A stretch of DNA of 64,000 nt from the NCBI GenBank assembly GCA_002286715.1, contig NSJX01000075.1, positions 18,942 through 82,941 on the forward strand, written 5' to 3'. A program made the position numbers and the translations under genes. Below the pieces are notes generated by a model. It saw only the letters and a program-made list of their open reading frames with translations. It was not told the origin of the DNA and made no database searches. Every line of letters begins with the position of its first letter. Position 1 is the stretch's first letter. Below, piece after piece: positions 11,821-22,560 of this stretch. The stretch is from Dentipellis sp. KUC8613. Its lineage: Eukaryota > Basidiomycota > Agaricomycetes > Russulales > Hericiaceae.

Positions 11821-12936
11821 GTGGCTTGAGCGCCAGCGTCGCAACGCGTCGGTGTTCGGGATAAAATACTCGTGAGGCTCATAGCTGGCTTACGGGGTGT
11901 AGGATGCGTTCACAAAAACTTCATCTCTTATCTAACTTGAATCGGCAGATGTTTCGAAAGTCGCGCGGATGTCGGTTTGGCTTATGGTTCTGAGTGAACC
12001 CTAGTACACTGTCAGTGAGCAGGTCCCGATCTTAGGTTAGTGTTATGCGTCCTGATCATGTTCACAAGGACTCACGGAGGCGATGTAGCACGTGTTGGGT
12101 CTTCTACATGCTATCTCCCGTCCCATAAGTTTATTCGATGCGCTGACAAAAAGGCGTGCAGATAGATTATATCATTTGTCTTAGGTTCCTGGAAATCCCG
12201 CACGGTACCAATGAGGTATCCCCAAATTCTTCGGAAGGCTCGCACATGCTGATCCCGAAAGAAAGGAGGTCCTGGGACTGGTATGATGTGAACCCGGGAT
12301 CTGATATGCCGATTCAGGACAGGTAAGGCGTTCCAGGGCTCACTGAATAGGGGGTACGAAGGATATTGATCAGAGGCGTCAGTGACGGGTGAGCCCGAGA
12401 TTCGGGTTCCTCCCAAACTCTCCCGAAGCGGTCCACGATTCCATTCTTCACCGCGATCCTTCCATGAATATCACTGGATCAAGGGACAACCACAGCCTAG
12501 GCACCGGGATCTCCCAGCATGAAATAGTATCGAAGTGCATCTTCGAGTTCATTTCACGGAGTTCGTGCGGCTTTACCCGCGCTGAAATGTGCGTAGCTTT
12601 TCTGTTGTAACTTGGACTGCTTCCTGACTTTTCCATATTCCCAGTGACGAGGTCACGACGTCTCCTTCGAGTGACTAGGAAAGATATTTCCGGCCATCTG
12701 ATTTCCCTGTGGCGTATGGTTAGTTTGTCGAGCTCTCGAGTAGCCGAATTGCACATGCCATCTCTCGTTTCATTTCCGTGTGATATATCACTGAGGCCGG
12801 ATTGCTAGAAAAGAAACTGTTGTATCAGGATAACCAACATCCGTTGCACATCACGCAAACAGCAATGCTCGTACTGCAGAGGCTACTGTAGGTTGTTGCT
12901 GCTAGATACTGCCCTAGAATTGTGATCGATGTGTTC
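11821..12936. other. Intergenic region
   Basis: About 1.1 kb. A minus-strand frame at 12416-12111 reads as a plausible 101-residue segment but contains no ATG. Nothing supported. Confidence 0.5.
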
Positions 12937-14264
12937 CTACAGGTCGCCGCTGCCAGCACTAGGGAATGGGGATAGGGGGATGAGTAGCGACTGAGGCATC
13001 ATATTATGAACCACACTACTAAGCCGCGACAGTGCTTCACTTGCGCTAGGACGATCGCTTGCATTTATCACTCGCATACTTGTAAGAATGCTCTCGACAG
13101 AGGGAATGGTCGTCTGCAGGGCAGTTAAGTCCTTATTATCTAGTCTTTTCGTTGTGGACACTCACATCAAAGACGAGGCTTACGGCAAGTTGCCACACAT
13201 CAAGCTTAAACGGATCGTATGGTACTCTTTTCAGCATCTCAGGGATGGCGGGTCTTCCGTACGTCTTGAGATCGCCCATTGGCGTGCCTGTGCAGGTGCA
13301 TTCTGACGGGTCATTGTCCGACTCGAACATCACGGCTGTCTCGAAATCGATAAGAAACACCCGCGGACGAGTGATTGGTACCGTCATTGATTGCAGCGAT
13401 TCTGGAAGCCACTGGACAAGGAAGTTGTCGGAGAATGCATCCTGTACATAATCGGTGAGACGCAGAGTCCAGATGACGTCGGCGGCTGGACTAACACGAT
13501 GTGCAATCTTGAGATCGTGAAGAAAGGCTAGCCCCTGTCGTCGAGTCAGAAGTGTTACAAGCGAGTAATGTGTTTATTCATACCTCAAGAGCTTGCATAA
13601 CCATGTCCAATAAATCACCAACGGATGACCTAACCCCCATGGCCGAGAAAGCCCGGTACATGTTATCGCCCCCGACCAGAGGAAAAACGCAAAATGTCAC
13701 AAGATCGAAGCTGATTTCAGAGAGCATAGGAAGAGCATGGTTAGTAGTCAGAAGAGCTAAAGGCTCCGTTGCTATTTTTCGCAGAATCTGTAGGTGCAAG
13801 TGACCTTCGTTCCGGAGAACGACGACGCGGACAACACCATCGTGCCCGTTCCGCAAGCTAGCGGGGCGTTTGAGCTCATTCTAAACATTGTGACATCTCA
13901 ATATCATAAAATTTCAGCTCAAATCACAAACCTTGTACCGAAAATTTGTCAGATCCATCGCTGTCCATGGAGTGTATCCGTCGAGTCCTCGAGAGGGTGT
14001 GGCAAAGGCATATCCATTGGGACGAATGTACTGACAAGGCTTCCTCTTGAGTAGCGAGGTGCCTTGGTGCGGCCATAATGTAGCGCCTGCATCGCGAAGG
14101 AAGTCATGAAATTCGTTCCAGATTCCTTCACTATCGTTCTCGGTCAAATTCGACCTCCAATCGACCAACGTGAGAGGTATCTATAGCCGCTATCATCGTT
14201 AGTATTCTGACAAAGTGATCGATCTATCTCCTACATTCTCGGATGGTGGGTTCTGCAATGGCAT
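12937..14264 (-). CDS. PKL-family kinase-like protein (copy 1, apparently intact)
   Basis: Six exons on the minus strand: 14264-14235 (MPLQNPPSEN), 14180-13932, 13880-13584, then a short exon ending AHR, a long exon and the last exon ending GSGDL plus TAG at 12937. Conserved blocks in order: IPLTLVDW, DAGATLWPH, PNGYAFATPSRGLD, ILRKIATEPLALL, VFPLVGG, FLHDLKIAHR|DAFSDNF (catalytic HRDxxxxN cut by an intron after Arg), LIDFETAV in place of DFG, and PYDPFKLDVWQ. The region matching beta-3 reads VVRVVVL and shows no clear ATP-binding Lys. The family is common in Agaricomycetes; substrates are unknown, and the changed DFG and missing Lys leave activity open. Its 5' side faces a small plus-strand gene, with the family promoter motif between. 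Confidence 0.8.
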
Positions 14265-14360
14265 TGTATTCGTGGATAAGAGAGTTGTGTATGAAGCTTC
14301 CTAGTGTGGCGTCGTCGGTTGAAATTGAATGAAATCCCCGCCGAGCCAGGGTCGTCAAAC

Positions 14361-14386
14361 TTGAACAAACTACTATGGATCACGTG
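14361..14386 (-). promoter_or_regulatory. PKL promoter motif of copy 1
   Basis: On the minus strand CACGTG (14386-14381) is followed 12 bases later by TTGTTCAA (14368-14361), about 100 bases before the ATG. The surrounding 14341-14455 is nearly the same as 16990-17090 upstream of copy 2, so the promoter was duplicated along with the gene and kept. Confidence 0.6.
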
Positions 14387-14482
14387 TACGACTGCCTGGT
14401 ACTAGGCCCGCGTCTGTGCCGAGAGGCCGAATAGCTCAATCTCGACTGGCTTTGGATATTTGCTACGTCTTTGGGGCGACAC

Positions 14483-14980
14483 ATGCACTTCACACGTGCT
14501 CACACGGCAGCAACGTAAGTTAACGGAGGCCTGACTATCGAGGATAGGAGAGCCAATATCTTCCAGTGAAACTCCGCTGTTCGTGAGTACATTTTTCCGA
14601 CATTTACATTTCCCTCATACATGCGGCTGCCCCACAGCCGCTTTCCTTGATCATTCCTTGTCATCTCTTTTGCTCATAACGGCGCGTAGGGCAAAAAGTT
14701 TGATGTATATGTCAACAACCAACGCTATATCGGTACCTGCAATAAACACATCTCGAGCGACACTGGCGTACGTGTTCTGATTGCTCCTTCAGAAAGGTGA
14801 TTCTCACAAACGATGCTACAGATGTGCGTCAGGCTTGTGTTCAATAACGGAGCCACTAGGATTTATCCCGTTGGCATGGTCACCAGAACAACGTGAGTGC
14901 AATCACCCACGATTGTCCTGCGGCATTACTGATTTCTACTTACCACCAGCGGCGAGGTCACGGGCCCTCCTCCGGAGTGA
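14483..14980 (+). CDS. Small hypothetical protein (about 75 residues, multi-exon)
   Basis: A frame can be joined through four canonical introns: ATG at 14483, exon ending ACGGCAGCAAC, then a 16-base exon, then GKKFDVYVNNQRYIGTC, then VRLVFNNGATRIYPVG, and a last exon ending VTGPPPE with TGA at 14978-14980. All phases agree and each exon reads as normal protein, which would be unlikely by chance over five exons. There is no signal peptide or domain I recognise; FNNGATRIYP may be part of a small beta fold. It is divergent from kinase copy 1 with 218 bases between the start codons and may share its promoter. The two introns of 129 and about 54 bases each have alternative acceptors, so the exon set is tentative. 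Confidence 0.45.
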
Positions 14981-15453
14981 TAGGCTATGGCTGAGACTTC
15001 TTGGGTTCATCTGCTCCGCGCTTCCTGTATGAATAGTATTCGTAGTTGACATGTCAAGTTGTCGGATATAACAGATATTAGTAATCAAAATTTCCGTGGC
15101 ATGGCACGAAAAGGACAGCTCTTCACCTTGAGTCGCCCGATATCTCTGCATTAAATAGAGCGTAGGGCAGAGCGTATTTCTGGAGCCGTACGCGTGCCTT
15201 GCAGCTGTCGTGCTGGGTTGCGTCACGACAGAGCCACAAGAGCCTCGCATGAGCAGGGAGCCCACTACCTCATCCAGGTGGTTTTTGCCGCTTTTTCATT
15301 GTTTGTGCCATGCCCGACTAATTGTCCTTGCATGTATATTGAAAGCAGACAGCAAATATTCATCATTTGGCATATGGGAAACGCAAGAAGGGACATAGCA
15401 GAGCTTATATCCGCGAAGCAAGATCGTTCCCTCAATTCTCGATAATGGTATTC
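14981..15453. other. Intergenic region
   Basis: About 470 bases between the small plus-strand gene and the 3' end of kinase copy 2. Nothing supported. Confidence 0.5.
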
Positions 15454-16901
15454 CTAGACTCCAGCGTCGTCGCCATCACTGTCGGGTAATAGAACGGGGG
15501 GGATGAGTAGCGACTGAGGTGCTATGCTGTGGACGATGGTACTGAGCCGCGATAGCACTTCACGTGCAGTGGGGCGATCTGCGTCTTCTCCGTGCCACAT
15601 ACTTGCTATTATCTCGTCAATAGGCGCGATAGTTGTCTAGGTATGATAAGCATCCATTACACACATTATCTACAAGCAGTACTTACTTCAAATACAAGGC
15701 TGACGCCGAGCTGCCAAACGTCGAGCTTGAATGGATCGTAGGGCTCTTCCTTTAGGATTTCGGGTGTCATGGGCCTAGTGTATGTATCTGGATTTCCCAT
15801 CGGACAACCTATGCAAGTACATTCAGAGGGATCGGTGTCGGGCTCAAACATTACCGCCGTCTCGAAATCGTTCATGTACACTCGTGGACGAGTTGTTGGC
15901 ACCGTCATTGTTCGCAGAGACTCCGGCTGCCACTCAACGAGGAAGTTATCTGAAAATGCATCCTGGAAGTGGAACGTAAGATACAAAATGCGAATAAAAG
16001 GGACTTCACTACTAACGCGATGCGCGATCTTGAGGTCATGGATGAAAGCCAGCCCCTGTTGATCAAATGAGAGCTGATATACACAGAAGATATCAGTCGT
16101 TCTTACCTCAAGTGCTTGCATTATCATATCCAATAAATCACCAACGGACGACTTTGCCCACAACCCTGAGTAAGAGCAGCGCATGCTCTCGCCACCGACC
16201 AAAGGGAAAACGCAAAATGTCACAGGATCGAAACGAATTTCAGTAAGCATCGGAAGAACGTGGTTGTGAGTAAGAAGAGCCAATGGCTCCGTCGCAATCT
16301 TTCGCAGGATGTTCAGGTGCGTATGACCTGTCTCCCTAAGGACGACGATGCGCACGATGCCATCCTGCCCATTTTGTAGGGTGGCAGGTCGCTTGAGATC
16401 GTTCTATGCGTGGTGTTTAGCTGCAAATCGGATGATAAAGCTGGTATAGCGCACTGAATATTCAAATAGTGTAAGCTGCCTCCCTGACCCCGGGGCGAAG
16501 TCGTCAAGCCCTCGAGACGGCGTGACGTATGCGTATCCATTGGGCCGTATATAAGGGCTAGGTTTCCTTTTGAGAAATGAGGAGCCGCTGTGCGGCCACA
16601 ACATGACGCCTGCGTCCTGGAGAACACCGCGAAATTCACTCCAAACACCTGTGTCATCGCCCATGAGCATGTTCTTTCTCCACTCTGTAAGCGTGAGAGG
16701 TATCTAGAGAATACAGATCAGTACTGTCAAGGAGCAATATTTGCGTGTACCAGATGCTACCTTCTCAGGCGATGGAATATGTTTCTTCTTGGATGTAGTG
16801 TCTGCGACAGTACCGAGAACAAAGCGTTGCCTATATGCCAATCCACTCGCAACCGCGATGACGGCGACGATCGCTGATATATAGAGTTTCTGCGACGACA
16901 T
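15454..16901 (-). CDS. PKL-family kinase-like protein with N-terminal membrane anchor (copy 2, apparently intact)
   Basis: ATG at 16901; the first exon codes MSSQKLYISAIVAVIAV and a further hydrophobic part, then a basic RQR, a typical signal anchor, ending IPSPEK. After a GT-AG intron the shared block IPLTLTEW begins. Then DAGVMLWPH, PNGYAYVTPSRGLD, ILRKIATEPLALL, VFPLVGG, FIHDLKIAHR|DAFSDNFLVEW, MNDFETAV, PYDPFKLDVWQ, and a last exon ending DDAGV plus TAG at 15454-15456. Around 400 residues. HRDxxxxN is present, DFG is DFE, and the beta-3 Lys is not evident. The anchor would place the kinase-like domain on a membrane, unlike the other copies, whose first exons are 7-16 codons with no hydrophobic stretch. 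Confidence 0.8.
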
Positions 16902-17221
16902 TGCCTCTTCAGCTGGGACAAGTCGCCGAGCGCGTCCGTCGAATGTGTGGCCCACTGTATGGTCGTTAGAGTGAGAGGGCTGAATTTGAAAGCGAGGCCA
17001 CTCAAACTCGAACAAACTACTACAGATCACGTGTACAACCGCCTAATCTGCGCCAAGAGGCCGAGTAGCTCGATCTCGATTGGCTTTGGACCTTCATGCA
17101 ACTCATGGATTGTACTCTTCGTCAGAACCGAAGCGAGAGGTTGTATGCGAACCGACCATAGCATTGAAATACGCCAACAATTCGTAAATATAATCATTTT
17201 AAAAAAAAATCAAAAGGGACC
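16902..17221. other. Intergenic region between copies 2 and 3
   Basis: Promoter region of copy 2, including its family motif, then about 100 bases with an A-rich run. No gene seen. Confidence 0.5.
17008..17033 (-). promoter_or_regulatory. PKL promoter motif of copy 2
   Basis: On the minus strand CACGTG (17033-17028) is followed 12 bases later by TTGTTCGA (17015-17008), about 110 bases before the ATG. The flanks match the copy 1 promoter over roughly 100 bases. Confidence 0.6.
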
Positions 17222-18583
17222 TCAAGTCGTAACCTCTACAGGCAACGAGACCAAAGGTATTAACAACGATTGGGGCGACATGCTATTCACCACAGAACGA
17301 AGCCGAGACAGGACGTCATCTGATGCGGGCCGCTGAAGGGCATCTCGGATTCTCATAGTTTGAAGGATCTTGTCGATTTCGGGGATATTTGTCTGTGTTG
17401 AAATAGATTAATTACTACCACAATTACTACTGCCTGTCTTGAGTTCACAATCCTCACGTCAAAGGTAAGACAGATGGATAATTGCCATACATCCAGCTTG
17501 AATGGATCGTACGGCTGTCCGCTCATCATCTCTTGTGTGAGAGGCCGCGTATACGTCTCCTTATCTCCGGTTGGAAAGCCTAGACAGGTCCGATGCGAGG
17601 GATCAGAGTCTGGCTCAAATGACACGGCTGTCTCGAAGTCAATGAGGAAGACCCTCGGCCGCGTCGTAGGCACCTTCATTGTGTAAAGCGACTCTGGTTG
17701 CCATTGGACAAGAAAATTGTCTGGAAATGCATCCTGGAGGGGGCCGTTAGAACACGTAGCCTGCATTGAATAAGACCACAGACGCGATGCGCAATATTCA
17801 GGTCGTGAATGAATACGAGTCCCTAAGAGTGTATTGAGGATTCACTCATGCAAGACAGTCATCTGCCTCACCTCCAATGCCTGGATCAACATGTCCAATA
17901 TATCTCCAACAGATGACTTCGGCCACTCATCGTAAGCACGGCGAATGGTACCGCCACCGACTATGGGGAACACGCAAAATGTTACAGGGTCAGAAGTAAT
18001 CTCCGCAAGCATTGGAAGCATGTGGTTGTTGGTGAGAAGAGCGAGAGGCTCCGTCGCCACCTTTCGCAGGATTTCGAGGTGTACTCGACCTTCGTCTCTA
18101 AGAGTGACGACACGAATAATGCCATCGTATCCGTTTTGAAGATGAGCGGCACGCTTGCTTTCGTTCTATACTTCCCGTTATCTAAAAGAACGGTCGAGGT
18201 GATATGAAATGACGTACTGTATATTCGAACGTTACAAGTTCCATCGTGCTACCGAAACCATCTTTATAATATCCCTCTTTTTCGTCGACTCCTCGATGCG
18301 GAGTGACGTATGCATATCCATTGGGCACGAATGATTCAGGGTCCTTCATTTGGAGAGGCGATATCCCCACAAAGCTGGGATGATGAGGCCATAACGTGAC
18401 GCCGTTGACTTGCAGGACGTCGCGGAATAGATCCTAAGTATATCGAATGTCCCGGCAAGTCTTCCAGTCTAATATGGTACGAGGTATCTGGGATAGTGCA
18501 TTAGCACCATCAACGAAGATGGGACAGAAGCTTACATTTTCGGTTGAGACTGGTCGATTCTCCTCCCTTGTGTCCTCACTCAT
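17222..18583 (-). pseudogene. PKL-family kinase-like gene with a premature stop (copy 3)
   Basis: The first exon from ATG 18583 codes MSEDTREENRPVSTEN. After an intron the shared block reads IPRTILDWKTCRDIRYT, then TAG at 18436-18434, then continues in the same frame as DLFRDVLQVNGVTLWPH. No GT lies between the exon start and the stop, so splicing does not remove it in any obvious way. Everything downstream is open and well preserved: PNGYAYVTPHRGVD, ILRKVATEPLALL, VFPIVGG, FIHDLNIAHR|DAFPDNF, LIDFETAV, PYDPFKLDVWQ, and a last exon ending VEVTT plus TGA at 17222-17224. The decay is recent, or a shorter protein is made from a downstream start, or the base is a sequencing error. Confidence 0.7.
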
Positions 18584-18798
18584 GACGGTGTTCGTAGGTG
18601 TGGCCCCGGTTGTAGTCGCCAAGATGTAAGCCTCAGCGGTTATGACGCGACTTGAGATAGCAATGGGAGGAATGTAAGATATTCAACAACGTATGGGGTC
18701 GGGTAGTTCTTGAAGCGTATGACCAAGCGGGGTCGTCGAGTCCACGTTCAAGGAGTTCAAATTCACCTCGAGGCTCGGCCAATTAGACTCACGAAGGT

Positions 18799-18804
18799 CA
18801 CGTG
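18799..18804 (-). promoter_or_regulatory. CACGTG upstream of copy 3
   Basis: CACGTG lies about 215 bases before the copy 3 ATG. The TTGTTCRA half at the usual spacing is missing, which fits loss of the gene. Confidence 0.3.
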
Positions 18805-19019
18805 AACGGGCGCCTGATATGCAAGCGGAAGGATTCTGATTCCGATTCTGCGCCGAAGTCCTGTTTACCAACCCTTTACCGCAACCATCTCCCATAACAA
18901 AAGGGAATTGAAGGTATGGGACGGACCGTCGATGTACAACCAAGACAGTACACAAATGATGAAGGTAACAATTGAGTTTTGATCGCAGGTTCCGTTGGAT
19001 GATCATAGCCTTACTAGTA

Positions 19020-19690
19020 GAAAACAGTGTATCCAGACGACGCTACTGAAATCTGTAACACGCGGACACGTATTTTATGGTGGCCTAGAATGGACAGAAT
19101 CTTCCGTGAAGAATATATTTGTGACTCGGAGATGCGATCGCCAGTGTGCATGGAGCAGTGAAACCAATCATCGTCAGTGGCCGGAAACGGGGCTGAAGGA
19201 ATAAGTAGTGACTGCGGCGTCATGTCATTAACGACACAACTCAGCTGCGACAACGCTTCGCTTGCGTTAGGACGTTCGTAAGTATCATTTGCTTTGATAG
19301 TAGCTAAGTGCGAGATCAATAGTATCTACAAATATGGCTCAACTAGGAAACTCACGTCAAAGACGAGGCTAACGCTGAAGAGATCGCAGAGCTGTTCATC
19401 CAGCATTTTGGATACGACGGGCCTTGAGTCGTTCTGCGGATCACCGAGTGAAATACTTTTGCAAGTGCACTCTGACATATCGCGGCCTTGGCTCAAACAT
19501 CACGGCCGTCTCAAAATCGACGAGGTACACTCTTTGACATGCTTCGTCGCATGAAGCAATTCCGGCTGCTATTCGACACGCAAATTATCCACGAATGCGT
19601 CCAGTAAACTTTGAGGAGATGGGAATTTCCGTATGGAAGGGGCGATGCACGAGGCGGAGATCACGATTCTCTTGCAGAGGTAGTGACCTC
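19020..19690 (-). pseudogene. Wrecked PKL-family kinase-like gene (copy 4)
   Basis: Minus-strand pieces match the family in the right order but different frames. From about 19600, LLDAFVDNLRVE then a stop matches DAFSDNFLVQW. Near 19510, DFETAVMFEP survives in one frame. Then DISECTCKSISLGDPQNDSRPV matches the segment after DFE, but the DPFKLDVWQ block is damaged. Near 19280-19210, RPNASEALSQLSCVV and MTPQSLLIP match the last exon. The N-terminal half is missing. It is the fourth and most damaged unit of the minus-strand array. Confidence 0.75.
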
Positions 19691-20112
19691 GCTCTCGGGG
19701 CGGTACCAACGCACTTGAAGATAGTTTGATGGATCTGGAAGCACAAGTGCGAAGATTAATATGTTTGTGAGTCTCGGATTATGGCGAGATTGCCGCAAGT
19801 GATTGACTCAATCGGCTTGCAGGAGGCGATACGGAGACGGTGTATGGTCGGATCGGACAGTGAAGAATCGCGGTTGAGCAACGACCGAGGCCGCTGAGCG
19901 GGCGTACCAGGCTTCTTGTATAGGAAGGCCCTCCGCAGCGTCCCCTGCTCGCATGATTGAGAGGGTTATCGGACAGCGCTTGCCGACGCTCGATGCGCTC
20001 GCACAATATATGCACTTCACGACTTCCACAGCCCTTCAATTAAATACGAAATATTGAAAACCGACAAACAAACAACCCACAAACCGCATCGTGCGTCCCC
20101 GACCCAACCCAC
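19691..20112. other. Intergenic region
   Basis: About 420 bases between kinase copy 4 and the 3' end of the protease. Nothing supported. Confidence 0.5.
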
Positions 20113-21702
20113 TTAGAACCCATTCGGCACGAATCCCATGCGCGCGTTATCCACATCCCAGATCGAATAATAATGCTTGAGCAGCGAGCCGCCGATGATG
20201 CCGACGCCCTCGTCGAGCGCGTTGATGAGCGTCTGGCACGTGCTCGGGTCCTCCATGAGCGGGCCGACGTTGAGCTCCTCGGACGGGATGGTGAGGTTGA
20301 ACGGCGCGCCGGTCGTCGATGGGAACGTGAACGTGATCACGGCGGGGAGCGTGGAGATCTTGTCGCACGGGAAGCCGAAGGCGCCGAGCGTCCCGAAGGG
20401 CTTGATGTCGGGCGAGATGAGCGCGTACATTGCCTGCGGGGCGGGTGCGGTCATGGTCACTATTCCGCACAGATGCGCGACAGAGGGCGGGACGGGACGT
20501 ACGACGGTGAGGTTCGTCGGCATGACGATGTTGCTCGTCCCCGAGTCGAAGACCATCTGCAGCCCCGCGAACAGGTCCTGCGCGACGGAGCCGTTGTTCA
20601 CCTGTATATGCGACGTGCCGAGCAACCAGAAGTTCGTCTCGTCCGTCGGCGGGAGGATGCTCGAGAACACGGGCGTCTTGCCGTGCAGCTTCGTCTCGTC
20701 GACGCCGCCGAGCGTCAGCTCCGCGTGCCCGACGGTGTGCGGCGTGAGGAACATCGAGAAGAGCGCTGTGTACCGCGCGGGGTGAGCTAAGAATGGACGT
20801 GCGCGTGCGAGGCGAGGGCGGGGAAGGGCGCACCTGGGAGCCCGGCTTTCCGCATTGCCGGGAATATGCCGCCCTGGGGCTGGAAGCCCATTCCCACCTG
20901 TAGAGTGCGGTATGAATAGCGAAGCGCGGTGGCATGTGCTGTGTACCCACGATTCCGTCATAGGGGTCGTTGAACTGGTGGAGCGAGAAGAGGTCAGTCG
21001 GGTTTGGGAGGGAGGAGGGAGGGGGACGCACGAAGCCTGCGGTCTGGTTGGTGATGAGGAAGAACGTGGTGTCGGGGGTGGCGATACCCAGGAGCGTCAT
21101 GGTGTCATTGACCTCGAGGACCTGGAGCGACTCGAAGTCCTAGAGAACGCGGACATCGAGGTCAAATGCCGTAAGGGAATCGACTAAGTCAAACTTACAC
21201 CTGTAAGACAGCGAACAAGTCAGCAACTCGACGAACGACATGACAAAATCACAGCCACGCACTAGGCTCGACACCACCGCCGGTAGCAAAGTCGATCTCC
21301 CCAGTCCTGTTGAGGCTCACGAACGTCGAGCTGGCGGTGAAGTTGAACTGGTGCTGGTTCACGCACGACGCGCCGCACTGGATGCCAGGGATCTCAGCGT
21401 CGAACGAGCCCGTGTCGAACACGACGCCGAACGTCTGCGGGGGCGTGCCGAAGCTGATGTTCCCGAACCACCTGCAGTGTGCACGCGTCAGTATTTGTTG
21501 GGGCGGGGTGTAGGTGGGCAACGCACTGGAGATCGGTCCCGTTGAACTGGTCGAGCAGCGGCTCGCTCACGGGACGCGCCAGTCCGCGGCGCGGGCGCGG
21601 CGTCGAGCCCTTGCGCGCGGTCAGCGTCACGGTCGGCGCCGAGGGCGTCGCGGCCACGATGACGGACAGCGAGATGAGCGAGAGCAGGAGGGAGGAGAGC
21701 AT
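20113..21702 (-). CDS. Secreted pepsin-type aspartic protease (family A1, polyporopepsin-like)
   Basis: ATG at 21702, TAA at 20113-20115. The signal peptide is MLSSLLLSLISLSVIVAA, then a propeptide with basic residues ending near RRGLARP. The mature enzyme begins around WFGNISFGTPPQTFGV and has the first catalytic motif FDTGSF. The flap region is DFATGGGVEP; then YDGIVGMGFQPQGGIFP, LTLGGVDETKLHG, and the second catalytic motif FDSGTSN. The C-terminus is IIGGSLLKHYYSIWDVDNARMGFVPNGF-like, as usual in A1 enzymes. It cleaves proteins outside the cell at acid pH. One junction, near 21180-21265, does not resolve with ordinary GT-AG splicing: a GC donor or a two-base exon would be needed to reach DFESLQV in frame. 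A large open frame on the same strand (21100-20147) is a shadow. Confidence 0.9.
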
Positions 21703-22560
21703 GGGGAGCGAGGGAGCGGGTGGCTACGAGCGCATTAATGGGCGTGGAGCATTATATACTGCGTGGCTGGGAGAAGCAGATGCAGAGCATGGTACACGAA
21801 TGCTGTGTCAAGCGAAGCGAAGCGTCGGCTGAGGACAGCCATGTGCTACCGACGTCTCCATGGGGCCGCCGCCCGCAACGCTATTCTTGCCGACAACTTC
21901 GACTTTGCAATGTCCGTCCATCACCGACTCGAGGCCGCGGACGATTGATCGAGATGCCGGCTTCATCGTCAACGGCGTGACCGACGTCTGTGGCGTGGAC
22001 TATGCATCGGAGGCGATGGGTGGTTTGAAGGAGCGAGTTTGCTGGTATGTAAGCACATTTTAACACCGCGAGCTAGGATCATCGCGTCGAACTACTGTAC
22101 TTGAAGAGCGCACTCACCTCGAGCTTTCAGACTGATCACTACTATCACACTACGCACAATCACGATTCCTCGGCAATTCGACGTGTCTAGATCTTTGCTG
22201 CGTACTTGACCACGAGGCCCGATCTCTACTTGATTCATCGGCGTCGCTTCCAAGAGGCGATTCCTTCCGATGGCGAGTCGGCCCCGAGAAGTCTTTTTGA
22301 CGTCGAACGGCGAGGTGCTGCGCTAGACTGCTGCGGAGGCCATACACTTGTAACTATTCGGTCCCATGTTCATTCCCAGTCGTGTCTAACCTTCATTGGG
22401 TTATCTTCCTTTGGCAACGTGGTGGTCTTTAAAGGCGTTAGCATTGATACCCCACATGCTCTGACCCTTCTGCCCCTCTTCCCATCTTGCTAGACCGTCC
22501 GTTACTGACATTCCACACACAGAACCCTCACAGTACAGAGACTTACGAGGGACGCTGACA
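21703..22560. other. Divergent promoter region, protease and sacsin-like gene A
   Basis: About 860 bases. A likely TATA box for the protease is TATATA near 21755. No CACGTG + TTGTTCRA motif and no gene were seen. Confidence 0.5.

Noticed and set aside
12111..12416. A 101-codon minus-strand frame with protein-like composition
   Set aside because: Contains no ATG, and no acceptable upstream exon was found.
20147..21100. A 317-codon minus-strand open frame
   Set aside because: It is a shadow of the aspartic protease in another frame; its Arg/Ala-rich composition reflects GC bias and it lacks protease motifs.
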